From Cryptomeria japonica (lineage: Eukaryota; Streptophyta; Pinopsida; Cupressales; Cupressaceae), in NCBI RefSeq assembly GCF_030272615.1, contig NC_081413.1:603138709-603202708 (forward strand): 64,000 bases of DNA, read 5' to 3'. The translations under genes were made by a program, and so were the position numbers. The notes beneath the pieces were generated by a model that was given only the letters and a program-made list of their open reading frames with translations, was not told the DNA's origin and ran no database searches. Below, piece after piece: positions 45,766-55,977 of the stretch (position 1 is the first letter of the stretch; every line of letters begins with the position of its first letter).

Positions 45766-46079
45766 ATAACCAACAATCTCCCTCTTTGGCATTGATGACA
45801 ACATATGAATGTAAAAAACAATAAATGCAAAGCAAGAAGATATCTCCAAAAAAATCCCCCTAAAATTAGGAAATATAAAGCATTTTTTCACATGATCTCT
45901 CTCCCCCTTTGACAACAATTCCAAAGATCTCTCAAACTTACTCCCCCCTTTTAAAAATGAAACATGAATCTCTCTCCCCTAAAACACAAACTACTCCACC
46001 AGAGGAGCAACACCAACTCATCAATCTGTTTAAAAAGATAAGACTTTGAAATCCACCAGATTGATGCAACTTAATGAAT
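45766..46079 (-). other. Element E 3' LTR end, polypurine tract and 3' non-coding region
   Basis: 45766-45775 is the last 10 bp of E's LTR. 45776-45787 on the minus strand reads AAAGAGGGAGAT, E's polypurine tract. Further purine tracts (minus sense) lie near 45899-45911 and 45940-45953. Confidence 0.75.
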
Positions 46080-46589
46080 CTAGTTGTCACTAGGAGGGGT
46101 GGATACCCATAACTTGTCTCTCAAATAGACAAATGTATTTGCAGGCAAAGGCTTAGTGAAAATATCAATGATTTGTTCCTTTGTAGATACATACTCCAAC
46201 TTCACCTTCTCTTCACTAATTTGATCTCTCAAGTAATGATATTTGATTGACACATGGTTAGTCTTTGAATGTTGCACCGGTTTATTTGACATGTTAATAA
46301 CACTGGAATTATCACAATATATAACAGTAGGCTCATCATAAATAACTTTGATAGCCTTCAACATTTGCTTCATCCAAACTACGTGAGTGGAACTACTATC
46401 AGCAGCAATGTACTCAATTTCAACAGTAGATAAGGACACTGAATCTTGTTTCTTACTAGCCCATGAAACTAATTTAATTCCCAAAAGGAATACTCCATTG
46501 GTAGTTCTCTTTCGGTCATCAACATCATGAGCCCAATCTGCATTAGTGTAGGCACATAGCATGAAATCATCATTCCTTGGATACCACAA
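46080..46589 (-). pseudogene. Element E RNase H C-terminal part
   Basis: Minus-strand reading from the D boundary: WYPRNDDFMLCAYTNADWAH, then DRKRTTNGVF, SWASKKQDSVSLSTVEIEY, SKTNHVSIKYH and IDIFTKPLP, the standard Copia RNase H and C-terminal blocks. The first Asp of the RNase H core reads AYTNADWA. The open frame extends into D's LTR, which is not part of the gene. Confidence 0.88.
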
Positions 46590-47656
46590 TGTTGGCTTGA
46601 TGATGATTGTAATGAATTCATCATATGTTGTCATTGATGAAACACATACACACATATGTTCATATTGGCTACCAGTGTAACTTCAAAGTTGTTTACAGTT
46701 CAACCGATATACTAGAGGTTTATTTCTAACTGGTATTTGGTGACAACCAGTATATGCATGGAGATAACCACTTGGTTATACATGTCTCAACTTCAACAAG
46801 GAGATCCAATGGAGACTATCTCAGAAGCATAAAGGAAAAGATGTTTAACTCTAACTGGTATTAAGTGTTCTAACTGATATTCATAGATTGTGTGATGAGT
46901 TATCACCACCAACAAGTTTTGGCAGTATTTTTGTGATGAGTTATGATCACTTGACCAGATACACTACACCTAGGAAATTGTGTTATGATTTTTTGAGGCC
47001 AACATGAAATATAAATGTCTATATATTGACATCACAATGAATTATTTTGTATGAGTGAAAGTGATATGTTATGTGCAAATGCAAAAGTGTTAAGTTGCAG
47101 AGTATGTTGAGAAGTAGTGTTGAATAAGCTTAAAAGGATCTGATCAAGCAAGTATTGTGCTACTCAGATAGATCAAACAAATCCTATTGTCTTCTAACAA
47201 TTACAACAGAATTAAAATCCCCTAACCGGGTAAGATCTAACAAGCTTCATTGTTCAAATCCTCTAACAAGGTGATCCATTAGTTTGGATTCAGAAATCCT
47301 TCACTGAGGTTACTCCTAATAGGGTACTACCTTTCATAGGGTATAGCTTTTAACCAAGCTTTGGGTTCTTTAACAAGATTCACTCCTAGTAGTAGAGCAC
47401 TTTGTAGACCTTAATCGATCATTTGTCTATTACTGTAGATAGTTAACTTGTGAGTTCCATCTCACCATGGTTTTTACCTATTTGGGTTTTCCACGTACAA
47501 ACACTTATGTTATGGTGGATGTTGTTATATCATTTTGGATTGCATGCATTGTGTTTAAAATTTTTGTTAAGTTCATCTACCAATTAGTGTTTGAAGTAGT
47601 TTTATTTTTGGTGTCACTGATTCACCCCTCCTTCTTAGTGCTTTTCAAGTCCATCA
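46590..47656 (+). repeat. Element D 5' LTR
   Basis: 1067 bp, TGTTGGCTTGATGATG to GTCCATCA. TATA-like TCTATATATTGAC at about 47018. Stem-like CACTGA/TTAGTG at 47615-47640 near the U5 end. Confidence 0.92.
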
Positions 47657-47658
47657 AT

Positions 47659-47670
47659 TGGTATCAGAGC
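47659..47670 (+). promoter_or_regulatory. Element D primer-binding site
   Basis: TGGTATCAGAGC, exact initiator-Met tRNA site, two bases after the LTR. Confidence 0.9.
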
Positions 47671-47718
47671 CTAACTTCTTTGAAGCCTAATCACTTAGAA
47701 GGGAGCCTTGAAACAACC

Positions 47719-48442
47719 ATGGGGGACATGAGCTACTTTGAGATGGCAAAAGAGCTTGAAGCTAGTAGAAATGAGCCTGAAATCCTAAGGGTCAAACTGA
47801 AAGCTTCACAAGTCAAAAGGAGAGAGCTAATTGAACAACTGTTGGAAATATCTGATAACAGTTCTTTAGATGAGGCCAATATTGATGCTTTAGTGAAGGA
47901 AGTTGAAAAGTTAAATAGTGAGAAACTAAATCTGAGGAGAGAGTTTGAAGGTTTAACTACGCACATGAGTCAGGGACTAGAAGCCAGAAGAATAATTGAA
48001 GATCTTATCAAGGAAAGAGATCATGAGATTGCCAAGATCAAGCAGGAAAATATCACTATGCATAAGCATTTGGTTGCAAAAAGAGAAGAAAAAGAGAATT
48101 TACAGCTAGATCTTGAACTAGCACCATCTCTGAGAGAGAGCCTGTCAAAACACAATGAAGATCTCACCAGGCAGCTCACCGAAGCTAATGAGAAACTAGA
48201 AAAGTTTAACAAGAGTTCTGGCTTGCTAGATGAACAAATCCAATAACAAAGGATGAAAGGTGATACCTCCGGACTTGGTTTTAACACATCTGAGAAAGGA
48301 GAATCATCTTCTATGAAGAGAAACATTCATAAGACCAAAAATCCCACTGGTAAGAAGGTTTTCAAACCTGTTTGTTTGTTTTCCATAAACCTAGTCACAC
48401 TGCAAATATTTGTAGAGACAAACCTAACAAAAATGCAAGCTA
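47719..48442 (+). pseudogene. Element D gag, coiled-coil part and first knuckle
   Basis: ATG 47719 (MGDMSYFEMAKELEASR) is chosen because the open frame upstream lies in the LTR and primer site. About 175 residues of strongly heptad-like coiled coil end at a stop at 48244. In the same frame GDTSGLGFNTSEKGESS follows, the GLGF motif shared with A and J. A first CCHC-like knuckle near 48380-48420 is readable only in a shifted frame (HKPSHTANICRD). J is inserted at 48442 immediately after the codons NAS; the protein resumes at 54975. Confidence 0.85.
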
Positions 48443-48705
48443 TGTTGGCAAATGCACACTCCAATGAGACATTGTAAGTGATTGAAGGTTTTGTCATTGA
48501 TGGTAACCTTACAATCCTATGTCACCAACAAGGCAATCCACTGGCTCCAGCAAAGTTAGATTCTACATCGACACGTAGACCACTGACACCGGCAGTAAAA
48601 GGAAGCATACCGACACATAAGCTGACAGGAATTTTGTTGTTAATATATTTTGTTTATTATTGTAAAATAATTGTAAGATGACTTGGCAAGTTGTAAAATG
48701 ACTTT

Positions 48706-48713
48706 TATATAAG
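48706..48713 (+). promoter_or_regulatory. Probable TATA box of element J LTR
   Basis: TATATAAG followed by AGAGAT, kept in both LTRs of J. A second, weaker candidate (TTTATATAAT) lies at about 48877. Confidence 0.6.
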
Positions 48714-49198
48714 AGAGATTATTGTAGAACAATTATGTAATGATAGTGGAATGTAATTAGGCGAATAAGGAAGACCTATTACGCTAAATATAGGTTAAGG
48801 GTTTACGTAAGAAGCAGAGCAGAAACCGGTACTAGATTTGGCATTATAGATGCTATTTTGAAGTAGTACAAGACACTGGATTTATATAATCCATTTTGTA
48901 AGTCAGTGAGACTTCCTATTTTGTATTTGAGCAGTGAGCTCTAGGCACTTAGCCTTCCTGCATGTGCAGGCTCCTCTTGTAGCAGTAATATTCTCTTATT
49001 GGCCAGTAAGTGAATATTGTGGGTCACAAATCCCACTGAGGTTTTTCCCACACCAGGTTTCCTCATTAAAATATTGTGTTATGGTGTGTTTTTCATGTGG
49101 TTGTTTTTATCTCTGTTTATTGCATTACTTTCTGTTTACCGATACATAGTATCAATATGCTCTACATGTTTTAAGTTAAGAAAATCTTATTACCGGTT

Positions 49199-49230
49199 AG
49201 ATACTGATTCACTCCCCCCTCTCAGTATCT
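49199..49230 (+). promoter_or_regulatory. Element J U5-end hairpin
   Basis: AGATACTGA (49199-49207) pairs perfectly with TCAGTATCT (49222-49230) around the 14-nt loop TTCACTCCCCCCTC. It ends 20 nt before the primer site. In J's 3' LTR (54924-54954) two transitions weaken the right arm. Confidence 0.75.
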
Positions 49231-49250
49231 GTGGAAATCCTAACAACAAT

Positions 49251-49262
49251 TGGTATCAGAGC
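49251..49262 (+). promoter_or_regulatory. Element J primer-binding site
   Basis: TGGTATCAGAGC, exact initiator-Met tRNA site, five bases after the LTR end. Confidence 0.9.
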
Positions 49263-49331
49263 TTGGTCCTCTATTTTCAGAAGCCTAACAACTTGAGGAA
49301 GATCTTGACACCGGTAGAGATAGAAAACTTG

Positions 49332-50417
49332 ATGAAGCAACTTGAAGCAGGTCTCTCAGACTATGATGGAGAAAAATTGAAAAATATCAAACTTGAAGAT
49401 GACCTAAAAGCAACTCAGGATATTATTCAAGCACTTCAAAAAAATCTTACTATTTCAAGAAACAAGAGAAGAGAACTTTGTGAAAAGATGCAAAATGAGC
49501 ATGATGAAAAAGAAACTCTTAATGATATGATAAACAAGCTAAAGAAAGAGAACATGACAACAAAGAATGAGATGCAGGATATGACTATGAGATTCTATAA
49601 AGAAATTGAAGATAGAAAGAAGAATGAAGAAGATTTGACTAGAAGACTAAGTGATGCTGCAAATGAAAACACAAGACTTAGTTATGAAAATGATTTGTTG
49701 AAGATAGATTTGATGCACACCCAGAATGACTCAAATGAATTGATGAGGCAGAAAGAAGTCTTAGAAAGAGAACTAGATACTGCAAATCAACATAAAGAGA
49801 AATTCAAGAAAACCTCAGAAGAACTTGGTAACTTGCTGAAGAATCAAAAACCTAAAGGTGACACTTGTGGAATTGGCTTTGAAGTTGGTGAAAGATCTGG
49901 TACTGCAAACACTTAGGATAATAGCAAACTGGTAAGACAACCTACTGCTTAGAAATTCAATGGCAAATGCTTTAACTGTAACAAGTATGGTCATAGAGAA
50001 AATCAATATAGATCTAGAAATTATCAGAATACCAATGCACCCACCGATCAATGTTCAAAATGCAACAAAATTGGTCATAACTCTGAAAATTGCAGAATGA
50101 ATGTAAGATGTTATGTTTGTGGAAGATTTGGACACTTATCTAATCAATGTAGAACACAAATTGACATAGGTTATGGGAAGGCTATTCGGAAAAATAATGT
50201 GACTTGTTATGCTTGTAACAAGATTGGACATATTGCAAAATTTTGCAGAAGTAAGGCACCACCGATAGACAACAATGGTGCCAGTTTGAAAGGAAAAGAA
50301 AAGGTTGAAGAAGTTAAGAAAGAATTATCAAAACAATGGATTAGAAAGTCAGAGCTAAATGGTGTTGGGAATACTCCTCCACTGGTAGAACCAAGCGACA
50401 CTCCACTGATAGAATAG
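49332..50417 (+). pseudogene. Element J gag: coiled coil plus four CCHC-type knuckles
   Basis: First usable ATG at 49332 (MKQLEAGLSDYDGEK); the true start may be a few codons upstream and mutated. One frame continues to 50417 with in-frame stops at 49914 and at about 49968. Roughly 165 residues of coiled coil precede GDTCGIGFEVGERSGTA, the motif shared with A and D. Four knuckles follow: CFNCNKYGHRENQY (last Cys is Tyr), CSKCNKIGHNSENC, CYVCGRFGHLSNQC and CYACNKIGHIAKFC. Very similar to element A's gag in order and spacing. Presumed nucleocapsid/particle protein; no UBN2 domain is seen. Confidence 0.88.
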
Positions 50418-50760
50418 AGTAGCACTCCACTGGCAGGAGTCTCTTCATCTAATTGAAGAAAATTCTTTTGAGGGTTTAGCAATCAAATGAGAAATATGCT
50501 ATTACTCCCTTGGTTGATGGTAAGAAGTTGAAATTACATCTATACCGACAGATATGTTAAGTGATTACTTAACCGGCAAGCATTACATGTGGTAGTTGGC
50601 AGATTGACATTATAAATTAGTGTTTTTGGCTCCATTACATTTCACTGAGCATTCAAACATTTGAAGGGTGCGAAATTTCTAGAGCCAAGGCATTTCAAGC
50701 AAAGAGGCAAAGCATTTCAGCAACCAATCTTTCCAAAGGTAGAAAAAGGTATTTATAATC

Positions 50761-53700
50761 ATGGAATCCTCTTCTGTACCTGAATTCATAGCAAACCCTA
50801 TTGTAGTCAAGGTAATCAAATGCCCTAGGCTCGTATTTCAGCTAGTTCCTGAGATAGCTAAAAAAGATGATAATGTTGGTGCATTTTCCCAAATCCCCAA
50901 AGGAGTTGTTTTTGCAGAAGACCCTAGAATATACATCCATTGCCACATAGAAGAATTAGGTGATGAGGAAATCAAGAACATGTACAAAACTATCATATGT
51001 GATGATTCCGGTAATGTGAAACCTAAACACAAAATTATTGAAACCCTAGGATTCACTGAAACCCTTAGCATTCCGGATTTCCCTAAGGAAGTTATTAGGA
51101 TAGTATTGAGCAGGGTACATGGTGCTTTCTTTTTGCTAGATTCGGTTCATAAAATTACCAAGGAAGCTGTGAAAGCTGTAACAGGGTTACCTTCCACCCG
51201 TAACAGACCAGACAAGACAAAGAAGGTCTCAAATGACCTGGTAATGAATCTAATAGGTTACAACATCTGACAAAAAGTCTTTAAGGGTGAATGATGTAAC
51301 TGACATAAATGTGAGATTTATTAGCATGATTTTAGGTTACAAAACAACTCATGCAAATAGACTTAACTCAATTTCCAGCTTATGCATAAAAAGTGCTCAT
51401 GATATGGTTAAAGATAATGTGAAAATTGATGTATGTGAATGGTTAAAAGATGAACTTATTGACAATCGGGGAAAGATCAAGAAGGACAAGAAAGGGACAT
51501 TCAGATTTGGTAACTTACTTGTTTGCTTAATGCTACATATAACAAAATAGGTTCCCAGTATAGGAAACAAGAACATTGGATTTGACATACCGGTAGGGAA
51601 ACCGTTATCTGACCTATTGAACAACATGGGTGAAAATAGAGAAACGAATATTAATGAATACTTTCAAGCATTAAAGGCCAAAATGAACACTAGAGTAAGA
51701 TTATCACAAGCAATTGTAGATAAATATAAGGATGACATATGCTTTGTAATCAAGAAGGATGAGATCTGGATGGAAGCAGTTACCCCAAGAACAATTTGGG
51801 TTACTGAAATGGGTTATGAGACAGATGATAACATCATTGAAACACATGCTAAAGCCCTTCTGGAAGCACCCAATGAACCTAAGGAAGAGATATTCAGTAG
51901 TGCTAACACCATTGAAAAACTAATTCAATCCAAAAAGAGAGTGAAGAAAGTAGAAGCAATAGTGAGGAAAGGTTCAAGGCAAGCTAAGGCTATAAAAGAA
52001 GATGTACTGAAACAAACCGGTATCACTGAAGATGAGTTACAAGCACAACAACCAGAAACTCACCTTTCTCTAGTAGCAACTTCTTCAGAGAGTGATATGC
52101 TTGTAGCATTTAAAAGAGTTGTAAGGAAAAGGGAACCTTCACCGGTATCCACACCTTCACCTAGAAGAACCAGGCAAAAACAACAGGCAGTGAGGCCCCT
52201 AGTCAAGAAGTCTACTCCTAAGAAGAAAAAGTTGACACCAAAGAAAGGACTCAACAAAATGTTGCTCCAATTGACAAACTGTTGGATGAAATAATAGAGG
52301 AAGGAAAGCTTAAGAACATTAAAAAACTATATGATACATTATCAGTTGATGACAAGGAGAAAGTTGAAAATAGTGTAATTATACACTTGGATATGTACAA
52401 GAAATTTTTAATGAAAATTGTAGATGAAGTACCGGTAGAACTATTTAAGAGACTTGAAGCTAGAAGGCAAGTTGTTATAGAGCTTGACAAGAAAATAAAG
52501 ATTGAGAAACTACTTGCTGTCTACCCAGTTAACTCTCTGAAAGAAATAGATGATCTAATTGCAGAGGCTAACTGGTCAGTATTCTCTACTGCACACTGGC
52601 ATATTGCACTAATGGTTGGAAGAGTAAATGAGGTTGCAGAGGAAACTGAAAATGTATGGGATATATTCCTTGTTGAGAAGGAAAAACAGGAAGAGTATAG
52701 AAACTCTAAACCAATCAAGGTATATTAGAAAGACAAGGATAAGGGAAAAGGAAAAGTTGGTGGACCTCCAAGCATCAAAATAAGTGATAATTTATCCCCA
52801 CCACCCCAGGTTACTCCACCGATAACAACAAATGAAGATCAACCAGCTGATGAGAGTATGGATGTTGATACTCAGAAAGTCAACATTATGATAGACAAGG
52901 ACACAACTGGTAAGACAGATATGGCTAGTGAGCCATTGGTAACTGATAACACAAATAACACTGAAGGTAAACTGATAGATGGGTAAACAGAACAACAAAC
53001 AGAGCAACAGGCTCCAGCACAGGAACAAGTTAATATAGAATCAGTGCCACCGACAACTACTGAGCAAAACAAACCATTGCTTAAGGAAATGGAAACACAA
53101 ACTGACCTACTGGAGGTCATTGCAAGCAAGGATATTGCTCCCTATGGTGGAATTCAAAATGTTAGCTCCTCAACTATAGGATCTAAATCAACAAATGTAA
53201 CTAAAGTTCTTTTAGATTCTATAAAGAAAATAATAGATTGTAGTTCACAGGCATATAAAGCTATAGATGAAACAATTCCAATTTTGAAGATGATAGCTCC
53301 AAAATGCAATGTAGCTAATAAGGTTTCTTTGAGCCAACTTGACACTTTGTCTAAATATATTACTGACAACATAGTGACAGTTGAGCAAATAAAGGAAGAA
53401 GCATTCAAAGAGAGGTTAGAAAAAGAAAAAGAAAAATTCTTTGAGGAACATATAAAGAAGTGTACAAGGCAGTTTGACACACTTCTACCAGAACTGTGCA
53501 ACACACTTAAGGAGATCAAAACTTTGTATAGAGACATTTGTAAGACAAACTTTTTGACAGTTGAGATAGACAAGAAAATGAGCAAGATACAGGAGGAAAT
53601 TAATAAGCTAGCTGACAATTTTATTAATTCATCTGATTCATTATCAATTTTTGAGAAAAAGATAACAGGTTTTGAGGAAGAGTTACTAAAGCTAGAAAGA

Positions 53701-53886
53701 GAAAAGGAGAAAATAAAAAGTAAGGCTAAGGATTTGAAATGGAGATTAAGTCCAAAGTTGGACTATCTCGCATGTTTAAGGAAAGAAATATTTGATGCAT
53801 TAGTTCAAGGACCAAAAAACACCGGCAGAGAAAATGCAACACCTTACCGGTACAATTCAAAGAACAGAGGTAGCAATAAAAGATAG
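50761..53886 (+). pseudogene. Element J ORF2 (large protein of unknown function)
   Basis: Starts at ATG 50761 (MESSSVPEFIANPIVV). Conserved blocks: AFSQIPKGV (residues 41-49), EELGDEEI, RIVLSRVHGAF, ITKEAVKAVTGLP; then, after a one-base frameshift near 51262, ANRLNSISS, DVCEWLKDEL, KGTFRFGN and VTPRTIW; a basic linker SPRRTRQKQQ near 52160; a helical domain to 52728; an acidic/proline linker; and a coiled-coil tail to 53886. Stops at 51268, 51548, 52292, 52726 and 52984. About 1,040 codons end to end. It is homologous to A's and D's ORF2. It does not resemble protease, integrase, reverse transcriptase or an envelope with signal peptide or membrane segment. Function unknown. Confidence 0.85.
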
Positions 53887-54167
53887 TAAAAAGTTTCTTG
53901 AAAGCCTAAATTTGGTTTTGGTGGATCTTTTTCAAATTGTAACCACTCGGTTACAAGGTTGAGACAAAAAAACCATACTCTATTGACACTTTGACAATCT
54001 TTGTCATTGATGCCAAAGGGGGAGTAGTGGTATGAGAAAATGATCAGGACTCATCTGCTCAGAGGGAGTTCACACATTTTGGTTCACACATTTTTGGTAA
54101 CATATTTTTTGTACTACACTTTTTGAATTTTGTCATGAGTGTTGCCATCAATGCCAAAGGGGGAGAT
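53887..54167 (+). promoter_or_regulatory. Element J 3' region with two purine tracts
   Basis: AAAGGGGGAGTAG at 54015-54027 and AAAGGGGGAGAT at 54156-54167; both are preceded by ATCAATGCC or ATTGATGCC. The second touches the 3' LTR. Confidence 0.8.
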
Positions 54168-54969
54168 TGTTGGAAAATGTACACTCCAATGAGACATTGT
54201 AGGTGATTGAAGGTTTTGTCATTGATGACAACCTTACAATCCTATGTCACTGGCAAGGAAATCCACCGACCTTAGCAAAGTTAGATTCTAAACCGGCACG
54301 TAGACCACCGGCACAGGCAGTAAAATGAAGCATATCGGTACAAAAGCTGACAAGAATTTTGTTGTTAATATATTTTTTTTATTATTGTAAAATCATTGTA
54401 AGCCGACTTGGCAAGTTGTAAAATTACTCTTATATAAGAGAGATCATTGTAGAACAATTATGTAAGGATAGTGGAATGTAATTAGGCGAATAAGGTAGAC
54501 CTATTATGTGAAATATAGGTTAAGGGTTTATGTAAGAAGCAAAGCAGAAATCGGTACTGGATTTGGCATTATAGATGCTATTTTGAAGCAGTACAAGACA
54601 CTGGATTTATATAATCCATTTTATAAGTCAGTGAGACTTCCTATTTTGCATTTGAGTAGTGAGCTCTAGGCACTTGGCCTTCCTGCATGTGCAGGCCCCT
54701 CTTGTAGCAGTAATATTCTCTTATTGGCCAGCAAGTGAATATTGTCGGTCATAAATCCCATCGAGGTTTTTCCCACTCCGGGTTTCCTCGTTAAAATATT
54801 GTGTTATGGTGTGTTTTTCATGTGGTTGTTTTTATCTCTGTTTATTGCATTACTTTCTATTTACCGGTACATACTATTAATATGCTCTACATGTTTTAAG
54901 TTAAGAAAATCTTATTACCGGTTAGATACTGATTCACCCCCCCTCTCAATATTTGTGGAAATCCTAACA
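54168..54969 (+). repeat. Element J 3' LTR
   Basis: 802 bp, TGTTGGAAAATGTAC to AAATCCTAACA, partner of 48443-49245. Confidence 0.94.
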
Positions 54970-54974
54970 AGCTA

Positions 54975-55527
54975 CAATACTAATGCTAGGTATGTGTCCA
55001 AGAAATTTGAAGGTCATTGCTTCACATGTAGAATGTATGGACATAGATCAGTTGAATGCGGATATGGAGCAAATAATCCTATACCTCACATGCATCTAAG
55101 ACCAAATGACAATTGGATGAGAAATTATGATAACCAGGGAAACAAGAACTGGCAAATATCCTACAACAACCAGTTTAGTCCATTTAAGATGGAAAAGGTA
55201 ACAAATGTCATATGCACCATCTATAATAAATTTGGTCATGTGGCTATGAATTGTAGAAGAAGAATTGGGAGAGGTAATGTATGACCTTGGAGATCAACTA
55301 GTATGGCTTGCTATTACTGTAACAAACTGGGGCACTTGGCAAAATTCTGTAGATCTAGGAAGAACAAACTAGTCAACCCTTCTGAAGATCAAAAAGGCAA
55401 GCAAAAGGTCAATATTGAAGAAACAAGAGAAGACATGAATTGAACTTGGAAGAAGAAGAGTGATGATTCACCTTGAGAACAAGCTATTCCTTCACCCAAT
55501 GAAGAGAATCCTACACTGGTGAATTAA
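54975..55527 (+). pseudogene. Element D gag, remaining CCHC knuckles
   Basis: Continues D's gag in the correct phase when J and one AGCTA are removed. Knuckles CFTCRMYGHRSVEC (~55020), CTIYNKFGHVAMNC (second Cys is Tyr, ~55215) and CYYCNKLGHLAKFC (~55310). Stops at 55282, 55441 and 55473 break it; the natural end is probably 55525-55527. The open frame also runs upstream through J's LTR, which is accidental. Confidence 0.85.
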
Positions 55528-55977
55528 GGCTTTTCAATATGACTAAGGGGAGCATAACGGTAAACCCACCTTCAGACCCCTTGAAGTGAATAAGTGGTAA
55601 GAGAATTCAAAAGCATGAGATTTTGATAGCTTTCTGTTATTTAGTTATCAACCAGTTCTCCTTGAGCGGTGTAATTAGGGTTTGTAACCCTAACAAGAGA
55701 GCATTTATTGTAGTTGGTAAAAATAATAAAAGCAAGTTTTTTCTTTGTTATTTTTATCCTAACACTTTTGAGAAAGAATTCTTGAGCATTTACAGAGCTA
55801 AGTAAAGATTATTAGCTGATTTCAGTCGAAGTTGCATTAAGATTTAAGTAATCAAGCTGATTTGAAGGTTGGAGAAGATAGAACTTGTGTGCACTTGGGC
55901 ATTCAACTGATAAATGAGGCACCACGTGAAATAAGGTATTTCTTGATAATCTTGCTTTCAAATCTAGTTTATCTGGA

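Larger units (their letters stand above)
48443..49245 (+). repeat. Element J 5' LTR
   Basis: 803 bp, TGTTGGCAAATGCAC to AAATCCTAACA. A TATA box TATATAAG at 48706-48713 is conserved at 54431-54438 in the other LTR. Confidence 0.94.
48443..54969 (+). mobile_element. Element J: non-autonomous Copia-like element nested in D
   Basis: LTRs 48443-49245 and 54168-54969 are flanked by perfect AGCTA duplications (48438-48442 and 54970-54974). 6527 bp, the most complete member of the A/D/J group: primer site, coiled-coil gag with four knuckles, ORF2 with coiled-coil tail, two purine tracts. No protease, integrase or reverse transcriptase. The LTRs differ at many positions, mostly C-to-T or G-to-A. Confidence 0.95.

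Noticed and set aside
47467-47718. Extension of D's gag frame upstream into the LTR
   Set aside because: It crosses the LTR end and primer site. The hydrophobic N-terminal residues are LTR sequence, not a signal peptide.
49017-49331. Apparent hydrophobic N-terminus on J's gag frame
   Set aside because: Encoded by the LTR and primer-binding site; same artefact as in D, and again at 54742-54974.
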